Shown piece by piece: positions 54,913-64,000 of a stretch of DNA of 64,000 nucleotides. Every line of letters begins with the position of its first letter. Within the stretch, counting starts at the first letter, position 1. This stretch comes from Thermoflavifilum aggregans (GTDB taxonomy: Bacteria; Bacteroidota; Bacteroidia; Chitinophagales; Chitinophagaceae). The stretch spans positions 496,001 through 560,000 of the forward strand of contig NZ_PGFG01000001.1 of assembly GCF_002797735.1 (NCBI RefSeq), given 5' to 3'. The position numbers and the translations under genes were made by a program. The notes under the pieces were generated by a model, which ran no database searches, had not been told where the DNA came from, and saw nothing but the letters and a program-made list of their open reading frames with translations.

Positions 54913-56022
54913 ATGAAAACAGCTTTGATTACAGGCGTTACCGGTCAGGACGGTGCGTATCTGGCGGAATTTCTGCTCAGCAAGGGATATCGGGTGCACG
55001 GTATCAAAAGACGCAGCTCGCTGATCAATACCGAACGTATTGATCATTTGTACCAGGATCCGCATGAACCAGATCCCCGGTTTATCCTGCACTATGGCGA
55101 CATGACCGATGCCACCAATCTGATTCGCATTATTCAGGAAACCCAGCCCGATGAAATATACAACCTGGCGGCTCAGAGCCATGTGAAGGTGAGCTTTGAA
55201 ACGCCTGAATACACAGCCAATGCTGATGGGTTGGGCACCCTGCGTTTGCTGGAAGCCATCCGGCTGCTGGGGCTGACGCATAAAACCCGTTTTTACCAAG
55301 CATCCACCTCTGAATTGTATGGATTGGTACAGGAAGTGCCGCAGAAGGAAACCACGCCTTTTTACCCGCGTTCACCCTATGCCGTTGCCAAGTTGTATGC
55401 CTACTGGATTACGGTTAACTACCGGGAAGCCTATGGCATGTTTGCTGTGAATGGTATCTTGTTTAACCATGAAAGTCCGATCCGGGGTGAAACCTTCGTT
55501 ACCCGCAAAATCACCCGGGGAGTAGCCCAGATTGTGCTTGGGCAGGCCGATCGGATTTATCTGGGTAATCTGGATGCCCGGCGCGACTGGGGCCATGCCA
55601 GGGATTATGTGGAAGCCATGTGGCTGATGCTGCAACAGGAAAAGCCGGAGGATTACGTCATCGCTACCGGCAAAACTACTTCAGTCAGGGAGTTTACCCG
55701 GATGGCTTTTGCACAGGCAGGCGTTGAAATTCAGTTTGAAGGAACCGGTCTTGAGGAAAAAGGTGTGGTTGTTGCCTGCCACAATCCCCGCTATCAGCTT
55801 CCTGCAGGCAAGGTAGTGGTGAGCGTGGATCCCAATTATTTCCGCCCGACGGAAGTTGACCTGCTCATTGGGGATGCTTCCAAAGCGCGGAAACAACTGG
55901 GGTGGCAACCCCGCTATCAGCTTGAAGATATGATCCGGGAAATGGTGGAAAGTGATATCCGCTATTTTTCAACCTTGCATCCATCATTGATTCAACAGAA
56001 ATCCCATGCATCATACAGATAA
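54913..56022 (+). CDS. gmd: GDP-mannose 4,6-dehydratase
   Basis: The 369-aa extended SDR converts GDP-mannose to GDP-4-keto-6-deoxymannose. It begins [19 protein letters not shown] (NADP loop) and continues [20 protein letters not shown]. The catalytic STSELYG and [10 protein letters not shown] (Tyr/Lys) are present, as is the GMD-specific [18 protein letters not shown]. It overlaps fcl by 17 bp. Together they make GDP-L-fucose for surface glycans. Confidence 0.97.
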   Translation: MKTALITGVTGQDGAYLAEFLLSKGYRVHGIKRRSSLINTERIDHLYQDPHEPDPRFILHYGDMTDATNLIRIIQETQPDEIYNLAAQSHVKVSFETPEYTANADGLGTLRLLEAIRLLGLTHKTRFYQASTSELYGLVQEVPQKETTPFYPRSPYAVAKLYAYWITVNYREAYGMFAVNGILFNHESPIRGETFVTRKITRGVAQIVLGQADRIYLGNLDARRDWGHARDYVEAMWLMLQQEKPEDYVIATGKTTSVREFTRMAFAQAGVEIQFEGTGLEEKGVVVACHNPRYQLPAGKVVVSVDPNYFRPTEVDLLIGDASKARKQLGWQPRYQLEDMIREMVESDIRYFSTLHPSLIQQKSHASYR

Positions 56023-56965
56023 AATCTATGTAGCCGGTCATCGGGGCATGGTGGGTAGTGCTATTTTACGACGCCTGCAGCAACTGGGCTACACCCGCTT
56101 TGTGCTCCGGACTTCCCAGGAACTGGATTTACGCAATCAGGCAGAGGTATTTGCATTTTTTGAAAAAGAAAAACCCGACTACGTGTTCCTGGCCGCCGCC
56201 CGGGTGGGTGGTATTCTGGCCAACAACACCTATCGGGCTGAATTTATTTACGATAACCTGCAGATCGAAGCCAATGTAATCCATGCAGCTTATCTGAGTG
56301 GCGTAAAAAAGCTGATGTTTCTGGGTTCATCCTGCATTTATCCCCGGCTGGCACCACAACCCATCAAAGAAGAATATCTGCTTACAGGCCCGCTGGAACC
56401 CACCAACGAACCTTATGCCATAGCCAAAATTGCCGGCATCAAACTTTGTGAGGCCTACAGGGCACAGTATGGTTGTCATTTTATTTCCGTCATGCCCACC
56501 AATCTGTATGGCATCAACGATAATTTTGACCTGGAAACTTCCCATGTGTTACCCGCCTTGTTGCGGAAGTTTCACGAGGCCAAGGAGCATCACCTGCCCG
56601 AGGTTGTGGTGTGGGGCACCGGAAAACCCAGAAGGGAATTTTTGTATGTGGATGACCTCGCTGATGCCTGTGTGTTTCTGATGAATCATCAGGAAGAGCC
56701 GGATCTGATCAATATTGGCACGGGCGAGGATATCAGCATTGCTGAACTGGCCGAACTAATCCGGAAGATTGTAGGTTACAAAGGCAGAATCGTGTATGAT
56801 ACCAGCAAGCCCGATGGTACACCGCGAAAATTGCTGGATGTAAGCCGCCTGCATGCTATGGGATGGCATCATCAGACCTCGCTGGAAGAGGGCATCCGCA
56901 AGGTATATGAAGCCGTTTTTCTGAAGCAGACCAGCGGGATGATTCAAAGAAACCGGGCTGTGTAG
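56006..56965 (+). CDS. fcl: GDP-L-fucose synthase
   Basis: The 319-aa epimerase/reductase has the cofactor motif [36 protein letters not shown] and [17 protein letters not shown] supply the catalytic Ser and Tyr-Lys, and [14 protein letters not shown] is family-specific. It completes GDP-fucose synthesis after gmd, which it overlaps. Its 3' end overlaps the convergent uvrA gene by 22 bp. Confidence 0.97.
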   Translation: MHHTDKIYVAGHRGMVGSAILRRLQQLGYTRFVLRTSQELDLRNQAEVFAFFEKEKPDYVFLAAARVGGILANNTYRAEFIYDNLQIEANVIHAAYLSGVKKLMFLGSSCIYPRLAPQPIKEEYLLTGPLEPTNEPYAIAKIAGIKLCEAYRAQYGCHFISVMPTNLYGINDNFDLETSHVLPALLRKFHEAKEHHLPEVVVWGTGKPRREFLYVDDLADACVFLMNHQEEPDLINIGTGEDISIAELAELIRKIVGYKGRIVYDTSKPDGTPRKLLDVSRLHAMGWHHQTSLEEGIRKVYEAVFLKQTSGMIQRNRAV

Positions 56966-59784
56966 CTTCGCGCTGCTTGTTTCAGTTCCTCAGGAGTACC
57001 CGCAAATATCAGCTCTCCGCCACGCTGACCGCCTTCGGGTCCCAGCTCAATGACCCAGTCGGCCCGCCGGATCACATCCAGGTTATGTTCAATGACAATG
57101 ATGGAATGACCTTGTTCAATCAAAGCATCAAAGGATTGCAGCAGAAAGGCAATATCGTGAAAATGCAGGCCGGTTGTGGGTTCGTCGAAAATAAACAGGA
57201 TGTGCTCCTGCGCATGGCTATGTCCCAGAAAAGAAGCCAGTTTCACACGCTGGGCTTCACCACCGCTTAGCGTGCTGGCCGGCTGGCCTAATTTGATATA
57301 TCCCAGACCCACCTGCTGCAAAGGTTTCAACTGACGGACAATCTCCGGTTCATCGGCAAAAAATTCCAGCGCTTCGTCCACACTCATATTCAGTACGTCG
57401 TGGATATTTTTTCCGCGATAATGCACTTCCAGGATTTCTTCCTTGAACCGCCTGCCGTGGCAAACTTCACAGGTCAGATGCACATCGGCCAGGAACTGCA
57501 TTTCGATAGTAATTTCTCCTTCTCCCTTGCAGCGATCACATCTTCCGCCATCCACATTGAAAGAGAAATGGCGTGCCTGGTAGCCGCGGATGCGGCTCAG
57601 CGGCTGTGCGGCAAACAGGTTGCGGATGCTGTCATAAGCCTTGATATAGGTTACCGGGTTGGAACGCGATGATTTACCGATAGGCTGCTGATCAACCAGT
57701 TCTACCTGTGTAATGGCCTGCAGATCGCCTTTCAGCGCTTTGTGCCAGCCGGGCTTGCCTACAGGATCTCCTTTCAGTTTTTTCAGGGCCGGATAGAGGA
57801 TCTGGGTGACGAGGGTACTTTTCCCGCTTCCACTGACGCCGCTGACCACACAAAGCACGTTCAGGGGAAATTCTACATCTATTTGTTTCAGATTATGTTC
57901 GCGGCAGCCTTCCAGGCGGATAGAGCGGGTCCAGCGGCGAGGCCGACCGGGACCACCTCCCGGGATACGCATCCGGCCGCTCAGATAAGCTCCAGTCAGG
58001 CTTTTGGGATCGCTGAGGATTTCATCGTAGGTCCCGGCAAACACTACCTCTCCGCCCTGATGGCTGGCCAAGGGTCCCATATCAATAATGTAATCAGCCT
58101 CACGCATCATCTGCTCGTCGTGCTCCACTACTATTACGGTATTGTGCAGATCGCGCAGTTCTTTCAGCACTTCAATCAGCTGATGGGTATCGCGGGGATG
58201 CAGACCAATGCTAGGCTCGTCAAGGATATAAAGCGAGTCGGTGAGGTTGCTGCCCAGCGAGCGGGTAAGCTGAATACGCTGGCTTTCGCCACCGCTGAGG
58301 GTGTTGGCTGGCCTGTCGAGCGTGAGGTAGCCCAGGCCTACTTTGAGCAAGGTGCTCAGCCGGTAACGGATTTCGTGCAGCAGACGTGCGGCAATCTGTT
58401 GCTCAGATGGAGTAAGGGTGAGCTGGTCAAACCAGGCTGCCAACTCTTCTACCGGCATCGCCATCAGCTCGGCAATATGGCGCCCCTGGATTTTTACATA
58501 CAATGCTTCTTGGCGCAGGCGCGTTCCATGGCAGGCCGGGCACGTGGTGCGGCCCCGGTAGCGGGAAAGCAATACCCGGTATTGGATTTTGTATAGGTTT
58601 TCCTCCACCATTTTGAAGAAATCCTCAATCCCGGCAAAATATTTATTCCCTTTCCAGAGCAGTTCGTATTGTTCAGGGGTAAGTTCAGCAATGGGTTTGT
58701 GGATGGGAAAATTGAACTTGTGTGCGTTGCGGATCAGCGCTTCATTCCATTCCTTCATCTTTTCTCCGCGCCAGCAGGCTATAGCACCTTCATAAACACT
58801 CAGTTGTTTGTCTGGAATCACCAGATCGGGATCAATCCCCAGTACCTGGCCAAAGCCTTCACAAACCGGACAGGCACCAAACGGGCTGTTATACGAAAAC
58901 AACTGGGGTACAGGTTCCTCGAAGCGAATCCCATCCATTTCAAACCGGTTAGAGAAAGTATGCCACTGCTGCCGATTCACTTCCACCCAGCACTCACCGT
59001 CGGCTTCATAAAAAGCAGTTTGAATGCTATCTGCCAGGCGATGGCGGGCATCTTCTTCGTGCAGGGATTCATCAACCACCAGCCGATCAATCAATACGAA
59101 CACATTCCCTTTGGGCAATTTCTGATCCAACAGATCTTCTATGCGGAAAATTTCACGCTGATCGCCATCAACCACATACAGGCGGGAAAACCCTTTTTGC
59201 AGCAGGATATGCAGTTCCTGTGACTGGGTATAACCCTTGCGGATACGAAGCGGAACGGCAATCACCACCCGATCACCATTGGACAGACGGAGGATGAAAT
59301 CTACCACATCACTTACCTGATAACGCTTGACCTCTTTTCCCGAAACCGGAGAATAGGTTTTTCCAATTCGTGCAAACAGCAAGCGCAGATAATCGTACAG
59401 CTCCGTAAGCGAACCGACGGTAGAACGTGGAGTACGGGCAATTACCTTTTGTTCAATGGCAATAGCCGGGCATATGCCCTTAATCATATCCACATCGGGC
59501 TTATCCATGCGCATCAGGAACTGACGGGCGTAGGCGCTCAGGCTTTCGGCATAGCGGCGCTGTCCCTCGGCATACAAGGTGTCGATGGTCAATGACGATT
59601 TCCCCGATCCTGATACGCCCGTAACTACAATGAAACGGTTTCTGGGAAAGGCTACGGTAATGTTTTTTAAATTATGTACTCGCGCGCCTTTCACCACTAT
59701 CGCATGCCGGATATCCCATTGCCCGTCGGACAAAGCGTGTGGATGATCGAGGGTTGCTGAATGTGGTGCCTGTTTGTGAGCCAT
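56944..59784 (-). CDS. uvrA: Excinuclease ABC subunit A
   Basis: The 946-aa ABC ATPase scans DNA for bulky damage and loads UvrB. Both Walker A motifs are present ([19 protein letters not shown] and [13 protein letters not shown]), as are both signatures ([11 protein letters not shown] and [11 protein letters not shown]). Zinc modules appear at [17 protein letters not shown] and CDRCKGEGE...CEVCHGRRF. The [17 protein letters not shown]-type segment reads [16 protein letters not shown]. The ATG at 59784 has a His-rich lead of about 25 residues before the conserved start. It is a lone gene converging on fcl. Confidence 0.98.
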   Translation of the reverse strand: MAHKQAPHSATLDHPHALSDGQWDIRHAIVVKGARVHNLKNITVAFPRNRFIVVTGVSGSGKSSLTIDTLYAEGQRRYAESLSAYARQFLMRMDKPDVDMIKGICPAIAIEQKVIARTPRSTVGSLTELYDYLRLLFARIGKTYSPVSGKEVKRYQVSDVVDFILRLSNGDRVVIAVPLRIRKGYTQSQELHILLQKGFSRLYVVDGDQREIFRIEDLLDQKLPKGNVFVLIDRLVVDESLHEEDARHRLADSIQTAFYEADGECWVEVNRQQWHTFSNRFEMDGIRFEEPVPQLFSYNSPFGACPVCEGFGQVLGIDPDLVIPDKQLSVYEGAIACWRGEKMKEWNEALIRNAHKFNFPIHKPIAELTPEQYELLWKGNKYFAGIEDFFKMVEENLYKIQYRVLLSRYRGRTTCPACHGTRLRQEALYVKIQGRHIAELMAMPVEELAAWFDQLTLTPSEQQIAARLLHEIRYRLSTLLKVGLGYLTLDRPANTLSGGESQRIQLTRSLGSNLTDSLYILDEPSIGLHPRDTHQLIEVLKELRDLHNTVIVVEHDEQMMREADYIIDMGPLASHQGGEVVFAGTYDEILSDPKSLTGAYLSGRMRIPGGGPGRPRRWTRSIRLEGCREHNLKQIDVEFPLNVLCVVSGVSGSGKSTLVTQILYPALKKLKGDPVGKPGWHKALKGDLQAITQVELVDQQPIGKSSRSNPVTYIKAYDSIRNLFAAQPLSRIRGYQARHFSFNVDGGRCDRCKGEGEITIEMQFLADVHLTCEVCHGRRFKEEILEVHYRGKNIHDVLNMSVDEALEFFADEPEIVRQLKPLQQVGLGYIKLGQPASTLSGGEAQRVKLASFLGHSHAQEHILFIFDEPTTGLHFHDIAFLLQSFDALIEQGHSIIVIEHNLDVIRRADWVIELGPEGGQRGGELIFAGTPEELKQAARSYTARFL

Positions 59785-60128
59785 CGTGTAAAACTACGGA
59801 TCATCCAGCAAGTGGGAGCAGGTTGACAAAATTTTGACTTCTCATAAGCCCACTTGAATGGGTAACAAAAACAGGAAAAATTTGTTTTCAACAAATGGAT
59901 TTGGAGAAAAAATTTTTTTGAATAAATTTGGTATTGTTTTTAACAATTCTTTTATTTTTGCTATTAAACCAGTTTTAAAACCTCTAAAATTCCCCTCTAT
60001 CAGCAGTGAGCTCTACTTGGTGTTTTTGAGACGGTGTATCAAAATAAACAAACATGCGCTTTAACCCCTCCTGCAGCAGTTGCATGTGTATGCCTGTTGT
60101 AGGGGATAACCTAAAAACCATATCTCAT
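59785..60128. other. 344-bp intergenic region between uvrA and the sigma-factor gene
   Basis: This AT-rich, divergent gap holds one promoter-like pair for the + strand (next entry) and several T and A tracts around 59911-59960. I see no ORF, RNA gene or repeat I can support. A uvrA promoter is expected on the minus strand but no TAnnTTTG match was found. Confidence 0.6.
59901..59930 (+). promoter_or_regulatory. Bacteroidota-type promoter (TTG-N19-TAAATTTG)
   Basis: TTG at 59901-59903 and TAAATTTG at 59923-59930 are separated by 19 bp, a good match to the phylum consensus. It would give the sigma-factor mRNA a leader of roughly 190 nt. Confidence 0.55.
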
Positions 60129-60713
60129 ATGACCAATTCGTATCGGAATTTGTCAGACCAGGCGTTGATCGCTGCCTACCAGAGGGGAGACGATGAAGCC
60201 CTGAATGAACTCATCCAGCGGCATAAAGATCGGTTATACACAGCCATTTACCTGCTGGTAAGAGATGCTCATCTGGCGGAAGACATTTTTCAGGACACCT
60301 TTATCAAGATCATCGATACGCTTCGTGCCGACAAGTACATGGAAAAGGGTAAGTTTTTGCCCTGGGCTATGCGCATAGCCCACAATCTTTGTGTAGATCA
60401 TTTTCGGCGGGCCAGGCGCAGTCCCATGATGCACAGTACCGAAGAGCACGATGTATTTAATTTCATCAGATTCCCCGGTAGCAATGCCGAAGAAGAAATG
60501 ATGACGCGGCAAAGCCATCATTATGTCAGGGAAATGCTCGATCAGCTGCCGCCCGAACAGCGGGAAGTCATTATTCTCCGACATTATGCAGATCTCAGTT
60601 TCAAGGAAATAGCCGCATTGACAAACGTAAGCATCAATACTGCCCTGGGTCGCATGCGTTACGGACTTATTAATCTACGTAAGATGATGCTGGAAAAACA
60701 AATATGTCTGTAA
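60129..60713 (+). CDS. RNA polymerase sigma factor, ECF type
   Basis: The 194-aa sigma factor from ATG 60129 (MTNSYRNLSDQALIAAYQRG) has region 2 (RDAHLAEDIFQDTFIKIID, then GKFLPWAMRIAHNLCVDHFRR) and region 4 (LDQLPPEQREVIILRHYADL, then LTNVSINTALGRMRYGLINLR). An upstream start at 60054 adds an unrelated Cys-rich lead and was rejected. No anti-sigma gene lies next to it, so it may be controlled transcriptionally. It is distinct from the carotenoid-linked sigma factor. Confidence 0.9.
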   Translation: MTNSYRNLSDQALIAAYQRGDDEALNELIQRHKDRLYTAIYLLVRDAHLAEDIFQDTFIKIIDTLRADKYMEKGKFLPWAMRIAHNLCVDHFRRARRSPMMHSTEEHDVFNFIRFPGSNAEEEMMTRQSHHYVREMLDQLPPEQREVIILRHYADLSFKEIAALTNVSINTALGRMRYGLINLRKMMLEKQICL

Positions 60714-60823
60714 CACCTTGTATTTTCCTTCCATAGCAGGCAACATTTTCCATCTTTGGGCAGATCTCTTTTCCGATTCGGGAATGTATCAGACAGCCGA
60801 CGGGAAATGTGTAACTTTGTGGT

Positions 60824-61915
60824 GTGAAACAAACTTCCGTCAGGCCCAATATTCGCCATCTTTCCCTTTCTGATTTGCAGGAGTACATTGCCGGAGCCGG
60901 GCAGCCCGCTTATCGCGCCAGGCAGCTGTATGGCTGGCTGTGGCAGAAGCATGCGCGTAGCTTCGAGCAGATGAGCGATTTGCCGAAAACTTTCCGCGAA
61001 AAGCTGGCAAATGATTTCAGTTTTCCGGTATTGAATGTAGAGCTTTTGCAGCAGAGTCGGGATGGTACGGTCAAATGCCTATTCCGCTTGAGCGATGGCA
61101 AGGCTGTGGAAGGGGTTTTGATTCCCGCCGGAGATCGGCTTACAGCCTGTGTTTCATCGCAGGCGGGTTGCAGCCTCGGTTGTAAATTCTGTGCTACAGG
61201 CTATCTGGGCTTGCAGCGGAATCTGATGTTTGAAGAAATTTTTGATCAGATAGCTTTTCTCAATGAAATAGCTATGCAGCAAGCCGGGCGCCGGCTCACC
61301 AACATTGTATTTATGGGCATGGGCGAGCCGCTGTTAAATTACAAACAGGTGTTGCTGGCCATTGACAAAATAACCAGTCCCGATGGGCTGGCTTTTTCAC
61401 CCCGCCGCATTACCCTGTCTACAGCTGGTATCAGCAAAATGATTTATCGCCTGGCCGATGATCAGGTGAAATTTAACCTGGCTCTTTCGCTGCATGCAGC
61501 CACCGATGAAAAGCGCAGCCAGATCATGCCTATCAACCAGCATAACAGCATTCCGGATCTAGTGGAAGCATTGGAATATTTTTACAAGTTAACCCGGAAT
61601 GAAATCAGCATTGAATACGTCCTGCTAAAGGATTTTAATGATAGCTTGGATGATGCAAAAGCCCTGGTAAAACTCTATCGCAAACTGCCTTTTAAAGTCG
61701 TGAATCTGATTGAATACAATCCTGTTTCCCTTTCTTCCTTTTCTCGAACCGAATCCCATGTGGCCGATCAGTTTATCGCTTATCTGCAGAAGCAACACGT
61801 GAACGTGCATCTTAGAAGGAGCCGGGGAGCCGATATTGATGCAGCCTGCGGGCAGCTAGCCAATGTGGTGCATACGGATGCAGCCCTGAGTTTGCCTCAT
61901 GCCAATGCCCGTTAA
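60824..61915 (+). CDS. rlmN: 23S rRNA (adenine-2503-C2)-methyltransferase
   Basis: The 363-aa radical-SAM enzyme methylates A2503 of 23S rRNA and A37 of some tRNAs. The Fe-S motif is CSLGCKFCATG (CxxxCxxC). FMGMGEPLLNY and ITLSTAGI are also family features, and the C-terminal Cys of DAACGQLA is the catalytic partner. The chosen start is GTG 60824, where the family's N-terminal helix region begins. A TAACTTTG element at 60812-60819 would start transcription almost at this codon, so a leaderless message is possible. The rsuA-family gene follows after 11 bp. Confidence 0.95.
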   Translation: MKQTSVRPNIRHLSLSDLQEYIAGAGQPAYRARQLYGWLWQKHARSFEQMSDLPKTFREKLANDFSFPVLNVELLQQSRDGTVKCLFRLSDGKAVEGVLIPAGDRLTACVSSQAGCSLGCKFCATGYLGLQRNLMFEEIFDQIAFLNEIAMQQAGRRLTNIVFMGMGEPLLNYKQVLLAIDKITSPDGLAFSPRRITLSTAGISKMIYRLADDQVKFNLALSLHAATDEKRSQIMPINQHNSIPDLVEALEYFYKLTRNEISIEYVLLKDFNDSLDDAKALVKLYRKLPFKVVNLIEYNPVSLSSFSRTESHVADQFIAYLQKQHVNVHLRRSRGADIDAACGQLANVVHTDAALSLPHANAR

Positions 61916-61926
61916 AATTTTTCACT

Positions 61927-62724
61927 ATGGCCCGAAAGCACTCACATAGATCTGAAACGGGTCGTACCACCGGCCATCATCAGCAATCCGGGCCGGCCGG
62001 GCAACCAGATACCATGCCATTAAACAAATACGTGGCGCATTGTGGCATCTGTTCCCGGCGCAAAGCTGCAGATCTCATCAAACAGGGGCTGGTGCAGGTA
62101 AATGGCAAGACCATCCTGGAGCCCGGCTTTCAGGTAACCGGCAATGAACATATTACCTACAACAAGAAACCAATCAAGCCGGTCCGGCAAAAGGTTTACG
62201 TGCTGCTGAACAAACCCAAAGGGTATCTTACCACCACGCATGATCCCAAAAACCGGAAAACTGTAATGGAGCTTGTAAAGCCGGCATACAACGGCCGTTT
62301 GTTTCCGGTGGGACGCCTGGATCGCAATACATCCGGATTGTTGCTGTTAACCAATGACGGAGAGCTTGCCCAGAAGCTTTCGCATCCTTCCTTCGAAGTG
62401 AAAAAAGTATACGAGGTGCATATCGATAAACCTCTTACGGAAGCCCATTTCCAGCAGATGCTGGAAGGAGTGATGCTGGAAGATGGGCTGACAAAAGTGG
62501 ATGCCCTGGCTTATCTAGACGGCACAAGAAAAGTGCTTGGGCTGGAAATCCATAGCGGGAAAAATCGCATTGTTCGTCGTTTGTTTGCGGCTTTGGGTTA
62601 TGAGGTGGAAAAACTGGACCGGGTCATGTATGCCGGACTTACAAAGAAAAATTTGCCACGGGGTAAATGGCGATACCTGAGTGAGAAAGAAGTTATCTGG
62701 CTGAAACATTTTCGGGGAGCATGA
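61927..62724 (+). CDS. rluB: RsuA/RluB-family pseudouridine synthase
   Basis: The 265-aa protein has a basic, low-complexity lead (about 28 residues), an S4 RNA-binding domain (PLNKYVAHCGICSRRKAADL, residues about 31-90) and a pseudouridine synthase domain. The catalytic Asp lies in GRLDRNTSGLLLLTNDG. RsuA-family enzymes modify 16S or 23S rRNA. RluB (23S) is the nearest guess, and RluE/F-type activity is possible. It lies between rlmN and an RluA-type gene, a small rRNA-modification cluster. Confidence 0.9.
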   Translation: MARKHSHRSETGRTTGHHQQSGPAGQPDTMPLNKYVAHCGICSRRKAADLIKQGLVQVNGKTILEPGFQVTGNEHITYNKKPIKPVRQKVYVLLNKPKGYLTTTHDPKNRKTVMELVKPAYNGRLFPVGRLDRNTSGLLLLTNDGELAQKLSHPSFEVKKVYEVHIDKPLTEAHFQQMLEGVMLEDGLTKVDALAYLDGTRKVLGLEIHSGKNRIVRRLFAALGYEVEKLDRVMYAGLTKKNLPRGKWRYLSEKEVIWLKHFRGA

Positions 62725-62763
62725 TGATACCCATTTGCAAATCCATTGCACAAGTGGTGTAAA

Positions 62764-63513
62764 ATGAAAAAAAATCGTCCGGAAATATTGATTGAGCATC
62801 CTGATTTTATCGCTGTCAATAAGCCAGCAGGTTGGTTAAGCGTGCCGGACCGGTTTGACAGTGGCCTGCCTAATCTTTATGCCTGGCTCAAAGAACAATA
62901 CGGAGAGATTTTAATTGTTCACCGGCTAGATAAAGATACCAGTGGCGTGATCGTATTTGCCAGGCATGCGGATGCCCATCGCTGGCTATGTGAGCAATTT
63001 GCGACCCATAGCATTGGCAAAACCTATCTCGGAATTGTGGAGGGGCGGGTGGATTTTGAGGAAAAAACAGTGGTTTTGCCTTTAGCGCCGGATCCGAAAA
63101 CGCCCGGCAAAATGCGGATTCATGCTTCCGGCAGGGAAGCTGTTACCCATCTGAAGCTTTTGGAATCCTATAACCGCCACAGCCTGCTGCAGATGATGCC
63201 TGCCACTGGCCGCACGCATCAGATCCGGCTTCACCTGCAACATCTGGGTTATCCGCTGGTTGCTGATCCCCTGTATGGCAGCGGTAAACCCCTCATGGCA
63301 GCCTCGCTCTATCGGTCATTTCATCCAGGTGACCAGGAACGTCCGCTGATAGCCCGTACGGCTCTGCATGCTGCTATCATTGAACTGCAGGTACCGAATG
63401 GCCAGCATCATCGCATCGAAGCACCCCTTCCTAAAGACATAAAAGCATCTCTTTATCAGCTCCGGAAAACATCTGCAGCCGTGGTGCAAAGTATCCGGAA
63501 TAGCAGCAAATAA
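62764..63513 (+). CDS. RluA-family pseudouridine synthase
   Basis: The 249-aa enzyme from ATG 62764 lacks an S4 domain. The catalytic motif is IVHRLDKDTSGVIVFAR with the nucleophilic Asp. GRTHQIRLHLQHLGYPLVAD, followed by PLYG, is the RluA signature. Target positions may be in 23S rRNA or tRNA. A TTG start six codons upstream is less likely. A terminator for the opposite gene lies right after its stop. Confidence 0.92.
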   Translation: MKKNRPEILIEHPDFIAVNKPAGWLSVPDRFDSGLPNLYAWLKEQYGEILIVHRLDKDTSGVIVFARHADAHRWLCEQFATHSIGKTYLGIVEGRVDFEEKTVVLPLAPDPKTPGKMRIHASGREAVTHLKLLESYNRHSLLQMMPATGRTHQIRLHLQHLGYPLVADPLYGSGKPLMAASLYRSFHPGDQERPLIARTALHAAIIELQVPNGQHHRIEAPLPKDIKASLYQLRKTSAAVVQSIRNSSK

Positions 63514-63538
63514 AAAAGCCGCCTGGATGAGGGCGGCT
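63512..63538 (-). terminator. Intrinsic terminator for the peroxiredoxin gene
   Basis: The stem pairs 63517-63523 with 63532-63538 (7 bp, GC-rich) around an 8-nt loop. On the minus strand it is followed by a run of T (63516-63512). It lies 20 bp past the peroxiredoxin stop. Confidence 0.8.
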
Positions 63539-63558
63539 GTATGCTAAGCCAAACGGTT

Positions 63559-64000
63559 TTATTTGTTGGGCTGCGGAGTGAATCGCAGGTAGGGTTTCAC
63601 CACCCGAAACCCTTTGGGAAAACGTTTACGGGCTTCTTCATCAGGAAGAGAGGGCGCAATTACTACATCGTCTCCTTCTTTCCAGTCAACCGGTGTAGAT
63701 ACCGGATACTGGGCGGTTAATTGCAAAGCATCCAGTGCACGCAGGATTTCATAGAAATTCCGGCCGATGGAAGGCGGATACACCAGAATCAACCGAATCT
63801 TTTTGTCCGGATCAATGATAAACACATTGCGCACCGTATGGGTTTCAGAAGCATTGGGATGAATCATGTCGTACAGGGTAGCAATTTTTCGATCCGGATC
63901 GGCAATGATGGGATAGTTTACCTGTGTTTGTCCCACTTCATTGATATCCTGTACCCATTTTTGGTGTGAGTCAAGAGGATCTACACTGATGGCAATAATT
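63559..64000 (-). CDS. 1-Cys peroxiredoxin (AhpC/TSA, Prx6-like), C-terminal part
   Basis: The frame is open from 63999 down to the stop at 63559, giving about 147 C-terminal residues; the N-terminus with the peroxidatic Cys lies outside the window. The visible part starts IIAISVDPLDSHQKWVQDI and continues YPIIADPDRKIATLYDMIHP, ETHTVRNVFIIDPDKKIRL and LDALQLT. VDWKEGDDVVI in the C-terminal extension is typical of Prx6-type peroxiredoxins, which reduce peroxides. It converges on the RluA-type gene. Confidence 0.93.
   Translation of the reverse strand, partial: IIAISVDPLDSHQKWVQDINEVGQTQVNYPIIADPDRKIATLYDMIHPNASETHTVRNVFIIDPDKKIRLILVYPPSIGRNFYEILRALDALQLTAQYPVSTPVDWKEGDDVVIAPSLPDEEARKRFPKGFRVVKPYLRFTPQPNK

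Noticed and set aside
57742-58596. 284-codon open frame on the + strand within uvrA
   Set aside because: It is fully antisense to conserved uvrA coding sequence and shows no domain; it arises from codon bias on the other strand.
1-64000. CRISPR array, prophage or insertion sequence
   Set aside because: No regularly spaced repeats, cas genes, phage structural genes, integrases or transposases were seen anywhere in the window.

Overview
The window is a gene-dense stretch of a Bacteroidota chromosome, most likely from the family Chitinophagaceae. The evidence is two SusC/SusD pairs, a CrtIBZY carotenoid operon, BatD/BatE proteins, divergent UvrA and PolA of the phylum type, and promoter-like TTG-N(17-23)-TAnnTTTG elements. 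Genus assignment (Thermoflavifilum-like) would only be a guess. Both ends are cut: a SusC gene enters at base 1 and a peroxiredoxin gene leaves at base 64000.

Region 1 (1-9870, + strand): a SusC/SusD pair runs directly into a tightly overlapping set of phosphonate-type genes. These are a PhnZ-like HD oxygenase, a PhnX-like HAD phosphonatase, a DUF5690 transporter and a TIGR03364-type FAD amine oxidoreductase. Two nearly identical exported alkaline-phosphatase-superfamily proteins bracket them. A strong intrinsic terminator then sits against the start of an amino-acid permease. I read this as an outer-membrane-coupled organophosphonate or organophosphate scavenging locus, and it is the strongest candidate for an undescribed system here.

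Region 2 (9861-29700): housekeeping and mixed metabolism. It holds polA, a frameshifted GT39-type glycosyltransferase, a MurG-like glycosyltransferase, a degenerate arginase/formimidoylglutamase relative, a PBP4-type peptidase and an SGNH esterase. Next comes an exported sugar-oxidation cluster (GMC oxidoreductase, Tat-exported small subunit, Gfo/Idh/MocA protein). A fatty-acid desaturase, an alpha-glucan phosphorylase-like protein lacking the PLP lysine, a gluconokinase and a CDF metal exporter follow.

Region 3 (29839-35928): a TonB receptor, a tRNA-Gly(CCC) with a decayed partial copy beside it, an SDR enzyme, batD and batE.

Region 4 (36175-48737, + strand): a pectin utilisation locus with SusC, SusD, a DUF5123-like surface lipoprotein, a PL1 pectate lyase, an SGNH esterase, two CE8 pectin methylesterases and a GH43. 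Palindromic sequences precede it.

Region 5 (48740-54827, - strand): a single carotenoid operon in the order MerR/B12 photoreceptor-like regulator, ECF sigma factor, crtI, crtB, idi, crtZ, crtY, predicted to make zeaxanthin. The regulator keeps the Wx9EH and ExHxxG cobalamin motifs of CarH/LitR proteins, so light-controlled pigment synthesis is likely.

Region 6 (54913-64000): gmd-fcl (GDP-fucose), uvrA, an ECF-type sigma factor, rlmN, two pseudouridine synthases and a 1-Cys peroxiredoxin. Convergent gene pairs throughout overlap or abut without visible terminators.
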